A DNA stretch of 17,353 nucleotides from Cochliopodium minus (Eukaryota > Discosea > Himatismenida > Cochliopodiidae). Positions 1 through 8,676 of this stretch are shown here, one piece after another. Location of the stretch: positions 230,514 through 247,866 of the forward strand of contig JAMYWO010000026.1 in NCBI GenBank assembly GCA_024220525.1. The letters are read 5' to 3'. Below the pieces are notes generated by a model, which worked only from the letters and a program-made list of their open reading frames with translations, ran no database searches and was not told the DNA's origin. Position numbers and translations under genes: made by a program. Position 1 is the stretch's first letter. The number at the start of each line of letters is the position of its first letter.

Positions 1-2011
1 GGTATTCCAAAAAGATCTATTCGAAAAAAAAAATTAAAATCAAAATTAAAAAATAAAAAAATTAAAAATTAAAATAATTGAATAAAAAATTGAATAATTA
101 GAAAAAATTTAATATTATGTTAAATGAAAATAAATTGATTTAGTTTTTACCAATATCTTGCCTGATTGATTTTTTTTTTTGAATGAACATTAATTTTTTG
201 GAACAAAATTTTTTCTTACCAGTCTGATACGATGACACCAGTAAAGTTGTATTCTTTGATCAAGATGTCAGTGAGGTATTGTTTGTTCATGTGTCCTGGA
301 ATTCCATTCACACTTCCTATTTGATTTTTTAAATAAAAATAAATAATAAAATAATGAAATAATAAAATTAATAAAATAATAAAATAATAAAAATAATAAT
401 AAAATAATAAAATAGTAATAAAAGAATAAAAGAATAATTCTTTTTAATATTTTAGAAATTATTAAAGATGATTACCACTGTTGACCATGGCTGATCTTGC
501 TCCAGCATCTACTGCTGCTTTGAAAGAAGGAAGAAAATAACGTTTCAAATACTATAATAAACAATGAAAAAATTGAAAGAATATCAAAAAAAAATAAAAA
601 AAAAGTATAAATAATTAGAAAAATTAACAAAAATTAAAAAAAAAAGTTTTTTTAAACAAATAAATATATAACTTTTTTTTTTACTCTTAAAGGAATCCAT
701 GCATCTGTTCTATCTTTTCCACTGTGAGGATCAGAATAACCTTGATTAAAACAATTTTTAATGAAAAATGTTTTATAAATTTTTAATGAAAAAAAAACTC
801 ATAATAATTACCAGTGTAATGTTTTAAGGTTGCAATACAACTCGTATCAGCGGACAAATTTGTTCCTTGTATTCCTCTCACTACATTTTCTCCCATTCTA
901 GATGCAACGAATGGATCTTCCCCGAATGTTTCCTATGAGAAAATTTAATTTAATTTTTAAATTTATTCATTTATTCTGTTTTTGATTTTTAATTTATAAT
1001 TTTATTAATAAAAAAATATTAATTGTTTGAATTTTTTTTTTTGATTTTATTTATTTTTTAAGATTTAATTTTTAATAAAGGTCAATTTTTGTTACGTAAA
1101 ATCTGGACCATAATGGTTGTTTTCCAATTCCTAAAACTGGTGCAAAAGCCCAAGGAACACCAGCTGTTCTGGTATCTTTGCCTGCAACGTTTCTGAAAGA
1201 ACCCAATATTTTTTTTATTTGATTTTTTAGATTTTTTATTTTTTTTTATTTTATTGTATTTTTTTCTTACCCTACTTTGTAAGCCAAATCTACATTAAAT
1301 GTTGCTGCCAATCCAGTATTATGTGGAAACATAGTTGCATTATAAACATAGTTTGCTCCTAAATAAAAAATGTTTTGAAATTTGAAAGAAATTTGAAATT
1401 GAATTTTTTTTAACCATGCACTGAATCCAAACCATAGATGATTGGGATGTTATTGTATAACAATGATTGTGATTGTATTTCTCTGATGAATGATATCCAT
1501 TCATTAACCTAATATGTAAAAAAAATTTATTTCCAATAATTAAAAAAATATAATTTTGCTTTTTTGAATAGACATGTCCAAAATTTACAACTTTGTTATC
1601 GGATATTAATTATATACTAACAAAATTTAAACTGATGTAAAATTTTGAACATCTCCACTTTTTGAAATATTATTTTACATTGAATCCACTCTTTCCATTT
1701 ATTTTTCCGCCAGCAAATGGATTATTGAGAAAGCTTTTTTGATCAAAATATATAAAATTATGAGTAAAAAAAATAATATTTTCTTAAATTCACCTCCCAA
1801 CATAGTATGTGTTGACCCAATATTCTATTGCTGTTTTATTGATTACATATTCATCTTGGTTCAACAATTTATCGATGTTTATCTGAGTCATCTGACCTAT
1901 TTTTTGCTTGAGAGTCATGTTTGCGAGAATTTTGCTTACAAATTCGCTTCTACAGTTTGCACCATAACAAAATAAAAGAAAGATCAAACAAAAAAACAGA
2001 ACACTCTTCAT
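1..2011 (-). CDS. GH3-family beta-glucosidase, N-terminal part (runs off left edge)
   Basis: Secreted or lysosomal glycoside hydrolase family 3 enzyme that removes terminal beta-linked glucose, closest in motif spelling to Dictyostelium GluA-type beta-glucosidase. Exons on the minus strand: 2011-1794, 1733-1679, 1508-1415, 1358-1271, 1192-1096, 932-812, 740-685, 551-476, 316-220, 161-151 and 16-1 (cut by the window). They join in frame with GT-AG introns into about 309 residues. Residues 1-20 are a signal peptide (MKSVLFFCLIFLLFCYGANC). Family signatures follow in order: LKQKIGQMTQ, GLDSVHG (D119), PLWSRFYETFGEDP, LKHY (K221-H222), GKDRTDAWIP, RYFLPSF and VIVSDW, where D300 is the predicted nucleophile. 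The acid/base residue and C-terminal domains lie outside the window; family members are often 700-850 residues. The start is the first ATG, directly after a 17-base A tract. The 11-base microexon 161-151 follows the nucleophile codon. Family assignment is firm; substrate is inferred. Confidence 0.93.
151..161 (-). other. 11-base microexon of the GH3 gene
   Basis: The exon reads GCAAGATATTG on the minus strand, flanked by AG upstream (162-163) and GT downstream (149-150). It completes the Trp codon of the nucleophile motif and adds Q302, D303, I304 plus one base of the next codon. The product, SDWQDI, matches the usual SDW-x-DI run of this family, which supports the exon despite its size. The join to the last partial exon (16-1) gives D-L-F-G-I and is less certain. 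Confidence 0.75.
317..475 (-). repeat. AT-only microsatellite-like GH3 intron
   Basis: This intron of the GH3 gene is largely a degenerate array of AAAATAAT-type units (about 329-440). The units vary in length, so it is an imperfect microsatellite rather than a clean tandem array. No coding potential is visible. Confidence 0.7.
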
Positions 2012-2357
2012 TTTTTTTTTTTTTTTCCAACATTTTTGAATTGAAAGAGAAATTTTGTAAAATAAACAAAATAAAACTTTCTTTGACTATTCACTCCCTT
2101 GATCTTTGGTTTTTCAAATTCTATGCATATCATCTGAAATAAAAAACGGTCCATTTAGTTTTGGTAAAGATCAACTTAGTTTACCCTCTTGGGAGGAAAA
2201 AGAGAAAATCTCTTATTAGATAATATTAAAAGTAAATCTTATTCAGAAAAATAAAACAATTTCATTTTGGATATTTCATTTTGACGAGAAATGAAATTAA
2301 TTTTCTTTTTTTTTTTTTTAAAACTTTAAATAAAAAAAATCACTTTTGGTTTGAAAA
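2012..2357. promoter_or_regulatory. Divergent intergenic region between GH3 and PEX11 genes
   Basis: These 346 bases separate two start codons that point away from each other, so they must hold the 5' UTRs and promoters of both genes. Visible items: a 17-base A tract (2012-2028 on the minus strand) touching the GH3 ATG; a relatively GC-rich patch with CCCTCTTGGGAGG near 2184-2196; and a short inverted repeat AGAGAAAATCTCT just downstream. The PEX11 ATG follows GAAAA, an A-rich start context. Calling this a shared promoter is inference from the geometry; no TATA box can be singled out in DNA this AT-rich. Confidence 0.6.
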
Positions 2358-3734
2358 ATGTCTTCTCATGTTCAAAAATTACAGAGTATTTTTAAATCTA
2401 CTTACAATAGGTATGTTTTTTGAACGAGATATATTCTTTAATGGTATCTATTTTTAATTGATAACCTACGAAGAGATAAATTAGCCAAATTTATACAGTA
2501 TTACACCAAATTCTTGGCTTATTTCAAGAAGGATATCCAGAATAACGAAGTAGAGGCGAAAAGAATGGATTCTATATCTAGTCAAGTCAGTTTTGGAAGG
2601 AAATTATTCAGATTGGGAAGGTTTTATTGAATATTTTCAAAAAAATAAATAACGATTTTTTATTGATTTAAAATTAAACACCTATCACATCAATATATAT
2701 TGCCATAAAACTTTATATTAAGATATTTTTCAAAAAGCAATATAATAAAACAATATAATAATTTTATCGCATTCCAATCAAAACATATTTTTAATTTGGG
2801 AATTATATCTCCCCTTAAAAAAAAATTAAAAAAAAACATAAAATAATTAGATAAATTTCAATCAAATAGAAAACAAAGAAAATTAAAAAACTTGCTATAA
2901 AAAACTTTTTTTTAAAAAAAAAATTAGATTTGTGCACGAATATGATGAATTATACACTTTCTTCACCAAGAACATGCACAAAGCTGGTCTTAATGAATGG
3001 TTGAACACCCTCAAACTCATCTCCCTCTCTTCTTATTGGTACAAAACAAAAAAAAATAACTTTTATTTTTAATAAAGAATATGAACTAACCAGAAACAAA
3101 ACAAAAAAAAAGGATCTTTGATAACCTTTTCTGGGTATAAAATAATAAACTTTAAAAGTACAAATATTTTTAAAATTTTGAATATATTGTGTTAGGCAAC
3201 TAAAATAGGTAAAAAATAAAAAATAAAAAAAATTTTATAAAAAAATAAAAATAAAAACAAAAATAAAATTTAAAAAAATAAAAAATTTTTTAATAAAAAC
3301 TTTCTTTTTTTTCAATAGGAATCAACAGAAATGGAAACATTGACAGACATCGTAAAACAAGTGTGGTTTTCTGGTTCCTTAGTGCGCTGTTTGCTTTTGT
3401 ACAGTCAATTTTGAAATTAAAAAGTAATCTCCGCAACTTGCAGTTGGCCATCAAGCAAAACAACCAAAACTCCATCGTTTCCAACAAGAACGAAAGGGTC
3501 GAAAACGTACTAAACACAACCAAATGTGGTTTTGACATGTTGCTTTCCTTTTCTTTCTGTATTGAAGCTAAACTTTTGCCTCAATTTTATACCGTAAAAA
3601 AAAAAAATTTTTCTTTTTCTTTTTAATTTTTTATTTTTTTTTTTATTTTTTGTTAGCCAACGAGCAGAGAAATTGGTCTTTTTGGTACTATTTCTGGCAT
3701 TGCTGATTTAATACTGGTTTGGAGAAAAGCATAA
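2358..3734 (+). CDS. pex11: PEX11-family peroxisomal membrane protein
   Basis: Peroxisomal membrane protein that promotes peroxisome elongation and division. Seven exons join exactly in frame to 232 residues, the usual PEX11 size: 2358-2410, 2474-2620, 2928-3038, 3113-3134, 3196-3208, 3319-3593 and 3657-3734 (TAA). Recognisable PEX11 stretches: RDKLAKFIQYYTKFLAYF early, VSFGRKLFRLGRF, and YWIFDNLFWATKIGI, the conserved 'DNL-W' segment before the first hydrophobic span. Hydrophobic segments lie near residues 131-146 and 214-228, and the protein ends in the basic VWRKA, as expected of this membrane family. Exons 4 and 5 are only 22 and 13 bases and together encode most of the conserved DNLFW-ATKI segment. 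Intron 1 (63 bases) ends in CTACGAAG without a pyrimidine tract; the in-frame join and family match support it. Its presence implies that the organism has peroxisomes. Confidence 0.92.
2621..2927 (+). other. Longest PEX11 intron
   Basis: This 307-base AT-rich intron starts GTTTTA and ends ATTAG. It holds a short direct repeat, CAATATAATAA, at 2738-2748 and 2751-2761. I see no open frame matching PEX11 and nothing else inside it. Confidence 0.7.
3113..3134 (+). other. 22-base microexon of PEX11
   Basis: It lies between AG (3111-3112) and GT (3135-3136). It completes the Trp codon from exon 3 and encodes IFDNLFW, the conserved PEX11 motif, so skipping it would remove family-conserved residues and shift the frame. 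Confidence 0.87.
3196..3208 (+). other. 13-base microexon of PEX11
   Basis: The exon GCAACTAAAATAG is preceded by GTTAG and followed by GTAAAA. It encodes A-T-K-I plus the first base of a Gly codon completed in the next exon. It restores the frame between the 22-base exon and the 275-base exon. It is separated from the previous microexon by a 61-base intron. Confidence 0.83.
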
Positions 3735-3934
3735 ACAATAATGAAAATCAAAAAAATAATAAACCTTGGTTTTTAATTACAAGAAGATTTTTTAATTTTA
3801 AATTTTTTTTTTTTTACAAAAAAAATTAAAAATAAATATTTTTTTTTAAAAACTAATCTAACATCAAAACAAAATTTGAAAAAAGAAAATGAAAGAAAGA
3901 AAATTTCTCCTCCCCTCTCATTTTTTCCAAATTT
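3735..3934. other. Convergent 3' region between PEX11 and the RasGEF gene
   Basis: These 200 bases lie between two stop codons facing each other and must hold both 3' UTRs and poly(A) sites. An AATAAA lies at 3758-3763 on the PEX11 strand, but in DNA this A-rich it is weak evidence. The rest is A and T runs, with a C-rich patch (CTCCTCCCCTCTC) near 3907-3919. Confidence 0.6.
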
Positions 3935-6900
3935 TCATTTCTTAAAAACAAACATTTTATAAGGACCATCATCCCCACCGTTCTTCTTCAAAAGAGCGAA
4001 AGCATAAGAAAGATCAGTGTCGGGAGTAATGGTGATTTTGTCCTCTTTATCGTCAAATTTGACAACAATCTTTTTTTTCTTAAACTCTTTTTGAATGTTG
4101 GAGAGAAAGTCTTTGGTGTTAACATTGAGGTTGAATCTGAGGAGTCTCACGTCATCTGATTTTTTGGATTTGTAGTGGAACTTAATGGCGATAGTCTCGT
4201 TGTCGAAGAATTCTTGGAATGATTTTTTGCGGATGTGTTGCATTGATTGTGAAAGTTCTTTCATCGTTTTGGGAACGTTCAAATTCAAAGCTAAAAAAAA
4301 TGAAAAATATAAAATTACAAAACAAAATATTAATAAAAGATGAAAAATAAAAATAAAAGAATAAAATAACAAAAAAATAAAAAATAAAAAATAAAAAATA
4401 TATAAAATAAAAATAAAAAGAATAAAATAACAAAAAATAAAAAATAAAAAATAATTAAAATTACAAAACAAAATATAATAAAGAATAAAAAAATAACAAA
4501 AAATAAAATAAAAAAATAAATAAAATAATAAAAAATAATCTTTTTAAAATAAACTTTTGAATAAATTTTGATTTTTTTTTTTTACTGTTAGATTTACTCT
4601 TTGGAGAAAGCAAATTGTTATTGTGATCTCTGATCTGATCCTTGATGTCATTAGCATAAGAATGCCTACTATTGACATTGATATTGACATTGTTGTTGCT
4701 ATAAGAATGGTTATTTCCGTTGCTACCATTATAATTATTTCCGCCCAAGCTCAAATTATTTCCGCTAGTGTTAAGACCATTGCTGCTTCTACGAGGACTG
4801 GGAGAATTGATGAAAAACTTTTCGTTGGAAGATCTGGCGGTGATGGGCGTGTGCACAGGGGTGAATACCATCTTTTGGCTGTGGTGTTCTCTTGCGCTGT
4901 TGATCGTCATGGTATGTTTGCGAGGTGATTTGAGGTTGATGAGGGAGTCTATTTCTTGCATTATCTTTATTTTGTGTCCTTTTCAAAATAATTTTTAATA
5001 AAAAAATAAAAATTATTAAAAAAAAAAAAAATATTTGAAAAAAATAAAAAATATTTGAAAAAAATCTTTTAAATCAAAAAAAAAAAAATCTTTTTTTATT
5101 TTTACCTAATTTTGTAACACCAAGTTCATCAAGGTCAGTAGAAACAAGATCAGCAAGCTCAGAACCAGTGATGGAATTCTCCTCAAAATTTTTGGCATAG
5201 GCGCCCAAACCAAAACTCTCCAACCAATCCTTCACGTCTTGCACCAACCACTTTGTAAAAGGAATGTTCTTGAAGCTCTGGGAAGGAGGAGAGTCCAACA
5301 AAGTGATCTGCTGAGCAGTTTGGAAGAAAACGTGGTTTTTCCTCATTTTTTTCTTTTTGTAGGGTTTGAAATCAGTGATGTGGTTGACTTGCTTGCTGAC
5401 GTTCATTTTCGAAGATTTCTCGGGAGAGTACTTTTGGGAGGATTTGGGCCATGAATAACACTTTGCTCTTCTTCCTGCTTTTGTGGCGATGTAGTCGGAT
5501 TTTCCTCGTCTGTTTTGGTAGGCGGAGAGTTGCGAGAGGATTTCTAGGTATGCTTTGGGTGTTACGTTCTTGATGAAGGAGTTGTATTGGCGGGAGGAGA
5601 TGTACCCTGAAAAAATGCTGGATTGACTGATTCTGTTGTTATCCTCGTTCTTTTTCGTTTGGTAGAGTTCACTTTTTGAAAAGAGGTTTGTTAAATTAAA
5701 AAATTAATTGTTCTATTAACTAAAATAAAAAAATAAAAAAAAAAAATGGAAATTTAAAGAATGAAAATCGTCTGAAATTATTAAAACCATATCTTTATAT
5801 TCAACAAAAAAAAAGTTTTTAGAACAGGATTGTTAATTTAAAATATGATAAATTTTTAAAAATTTATTTTTGGAAATAACAATAAAAAATGAATAAAAAA
5901 GAAAAATTTTGATTTTTTATGATTAATTATTAAAAAAAAAATTTTTAATCAATTAAATATTTATAAAAAAAATTTTTTAAAAAAAACGAAATACCTTGGG
6001 AGAGAAGGGACACTGGCCCTCTGTACGAGATTGTTTCCCTGCATAAAGTTTTCGAAAGGATCGGTGTTTTTTTGAGGCTGGATGGAATAGGAAATTTTGT
6101 AGAGCATTTCTTCAGGCTGAGGACTACAGTTCTTAAAGTAATGAAGTTTCTTTGGATCTCCTGTTATTTTGTAAGACTGTGTTTGGTATTGGAGAACGGA
6201 AAATATACAACGTCCCATCATCTCGAGTTTGTCGTAGTTTACAATGTCTTTTTCTTTGTTGTTGAAGTCTTTGTTTCCCACATTTATCAATGTGACTTCA
6301 CTTAAACACGAAGCTAAAAAAAATTAATTTAAAAAAAAAAAATGATGGATTGTTTCATTTTGTGTTTCAAATTGCATGTCAATTTTTTTTTATCTTTTTA
6401 TTTAATAAAAAAACTTTTGTTTAAAAATATTTTTTTTACCCATGTAAGGAATGATTGGACTTTCCCTTTTTGCTAACATCACTTTGTAATTTTTGTAACT
6501 TTGGGATGGATGAAATATTTTTTCGAAAGTGTTGAATTCTTCTAACACTCTCTTTGGCACTGTCTTCCAAACAGATGTAAGTCTTTGGATTGTACCATTA
6601 TTTATACCAGCAATAATTGCCATGGAAGTATGGAAATTATTCAATCTGTTTTTATAATGAAAATGGAATGATTGAATAAAAGATTCAAAAAAAATGAACT
6701 AAAAAAAAACTTTTACGCTAATAGTTCTTTGATCACTTTTACCCATTTGATGATAACATCTTTTGGTTCGTAGTTTTGTATTTTCGAAGAAAGAATGGTT
6801 GTGGCTGTCCAAAAACTGACCTTTTTATTTGAAAAAAAAAATAGAATTTGAATTTAATGGTGAAACACCAACTATATTGATTGAAATAATAGGTTATTTA

Positions 6901-8132
6901 ATTTGAATGAATCGATATATTAGATGATCAATTGGATAATCCAATGAATTTGAAAAAAAAAGAAGAATATAAAGTATAAATCAATATATGTTCAAAATTA
7001 TTAAATTATTATAAATATTTCTGTTAGACGAAAGGAGATTCTATCAATATAAATCTCTAAAACTTTATTTTACCTTGTTGAATCTCTTAGTTTGTTTATA
7101 GATACCCTTTGCAACTTTCTTCTTCTCCTCAGATTGCCAATTCTGATTTAAAAACTCAATGGGCTTGACAGAACAGTACATATCAGCATCAATAAGGGTC
7201 AAATTGTTTGCAATGGTGGATGCATTCCATCCCATGAAGGAATGTGAATGAAAAGCCTCATTTGGAAGGAATTTGAGGGAATATGGTGATTTATGGAAGC
7301 CTATCTTTATCCTGTCTACTAATCGTTGGTACATGCTCTCTTGAAGATTGGTATTCAATATTTCTTGCATCTTTTTGTTGTATGGCTTGTTATTGAAATC
7401 CCATCTGTAGCAACTTGTCCACCAAACAGATATAAATTTTATTATCCTATCAATAAAATAAAAATTTAAAAAATTTTCTCTATTTTAGAATATCTGAATC
7501 TGGGATGTATCTCATGTATCAAAATCGCTTATTCCAATTTAAATTTACATTATTAATTTATATTTTTTAATATACTTCTCCACTTCTAATTCATTCAATA
7601 GATTCATTAAAATCACATGATATGAAATGGATATGTTCATATTTGTTATAATAATATTATCATTCCTTGATTTAGCAATTTGTTGTATATTTTGTTGAAT
7701 ATTTGCTTATAATTGAATTTCTTCTTGAAAAAATGAAATTTTTACTTGTTTTTGATTGATTCATTTAAAATCTTTGATTCCAACCTTTAAAAAATTGATT
7801 TTTAAAAAATTTTCCATATTTTGATTATTTTTTGTGAATTAACTAACATTTCATTGATAGTTGACCATAATTCTTCTGCGGTTTTAATGGATCTATAAAC
7901 ATAACAAAATTCTGTCCATGTTTTGCTCTCATCTTGAAAATTGAAGGTGATTGATAAGTAAAAATTAAAATAAATTTAAATTTATTGTTCAAAATGGGTA
8001 ATTGTTTATCTTACTTGTGCTCATAATAACATAATTTACTATCTCAGGAAAGGTTCCTTCTGATATTTTATCCATTTTAGGAATCAAATTTATCTTCTGA
8101 GAGCTTTTAATGGGTAAGATATTCGATATCAT
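3935..8132 (-). CDS. RasGEF (Cdc25-type) protein with SAM and PB1 domains
   Basis: Predicted guanine-nucleotide exchange factor activating a Ras-type GTPase. Eleven minus-strand exons join exactly to 882 residues: 8132-8015, 7932-7848, 7784-7746, 7665-7576, 7446-7074, 6820-6717, 6645-6440, 6313-5995, 5671-5106, 4978-4586 and 4290-3935 (TGA). Residues about 1-135 are RasGEF_N (TWTEFCYVYRSIKTAEELW; IIKFISVWW). About 185-440 is the Cdc25 domain, with NNLTLIDADMYCSVKPIEFL, LNNFHTSMAIIAGI, the RLTSVW segment and SYKNYK. A SAM domain spans 583-646 (KWLVQDVKDWLESFGL to ELGVTKLGHKIKIM) across an exon junction. About 650-764 is a Ser/Asn-rich linker with SPR/TPV sites. A PB1 domain ends the protein (798-882) with basic K801 in strand 1 and an acidic OPCA-type loop (FDDKEDKITITPDTDL). 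The ATG at 8132, in context AACATG, is the first in frame; an upstream exon cannot be excluded. SAM and PB1 suggest scaffolding or oligomerisation. Confidence 0.93.
4291..4585 (-). repeat. Low-complexity intron before the PB1 exon
   Basis: This 295-base intron is nearly all A and T and carries short AAAAAT/AAAATAA arrays. A 20-base string, AAAATTACAAAACAAAATAT on the plus strand, occurs twice (about 4311-4330 and 4457-4476). A near-identical string is found in a WDR6 intron near 14511. A long hydrophobic reading through this intron is just T-rich sequence translated, not protein. Confidence 0.6.
5672..5994 (-). other. AT-rich intron between Cdc25 and SAM-encoding exons
   Basis: This 323-base intron is bounded by GTATTT and AAAAAG on the sense strand. 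It separates the catalytic half of the RasGEF gene from the SAM-PB1 half. I see only A/T runs in it. Confidence 0.7.
6821..7073 (-). other. Intron inside the Cdc25 catalytic region
   Basis: This 253-base intron begins GTAAAATAAAG on the sense strand and ends AAAAAG. The flanking exons join in phase 0 as RFNK-VSFW, matching the RasGEF family. No further exon is needed or seen. Confidence 0.7.
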
Positions 8133-8676
8133 GTTCTGTTGGAGATAAACCAAATTTTTTTTATTTAAATATAGAGATGAAAAAAAAATATGCAAAAGTT
8201 TGATTGCTTTCTCATTGAGGAATAAACATTTAAATTTTCTTAATTTGGAAAAAATGGAAGAGGGGAAAAATGTATTTTAGATTTTCAAATGAAATCATAA
8301 CAGATTCCAATTCCTTTTTTTGAAGAAATTATTATTATCATCAAAATTTCAAAAAATATAAATAAAATTAATCAACATCTTTCTAATAAAGAAAAACATA
8401 TACTTTAATACGATATTATGTTATAAAAGAGGGATATTAAAAGGAAAACTTAAAATTCTGAATATTTCTAACAAAGATCATTTGAAAATTCTCAATTGAA
8501 TGATTTCAAAAATTTGATTTTCCGGTATGGATAAGAGAATATTTGATTTTTATTTGAGCATTTCATGATTCAAGGATCATTTCTTTTTGTGAAGGAATAT
8601 AAAATATAATCAAATTTCATGAAAAAAAAAAAAATATTGAGGATCTCTTGAATATTAAATTTTTATTTGGAGAATA
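8133..8676. promoter_or_regulatory. Divergent intergenic region between RasGEF and ubiquitin-fold genes
   Basis: These 544 bases separate two divergent start codons, so both promoters must lie here. The sequence is AT-rich but less monotonous than the introns, with several TTGAAAATTCTCAATTGAATG-like stretches. On the minus strand, CCAACAG just before the RasGEF ATG could act as a splice acceptor, so a 5' non-coding exon for that gene may lie here. I found no convincing coding exon and no recognisable regulatory motif. Confidence 0.5.

Noticed and set aside
4182-4471. Hydrophobic F/Y/I-rich open frames upstream of the PB1 exon on the minus strand
   Set aside because: They are read-through of the T-rich intron 4291-4585. 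The frame joins properly only by splicing the 4978-4586 exon to the exon at 4290.
4623-4928. 101-residue open frame on the plus strand, Ile/Asp-rich
   Set aside because: It is antisense to the Asn/Ser-rich linker exon of the RasGEF gene and has no family features.
7675-7745. Extra Gln/Asn-rich coding sequence (NIQQNIQQIAKS) before exon 4 of the RasGEF gene
   Set aside because: Including it breaks the phase with the preceding exon. The acceptor at 7666-7667 joins exactly in frame.
8133-8195. Extension of the RasGEF N-terminus up to 8195
   Set aside because: That frame begins at a TTG. The first ATG is at 8132, in a good context, and gives an exact open frame through all eleven exons.
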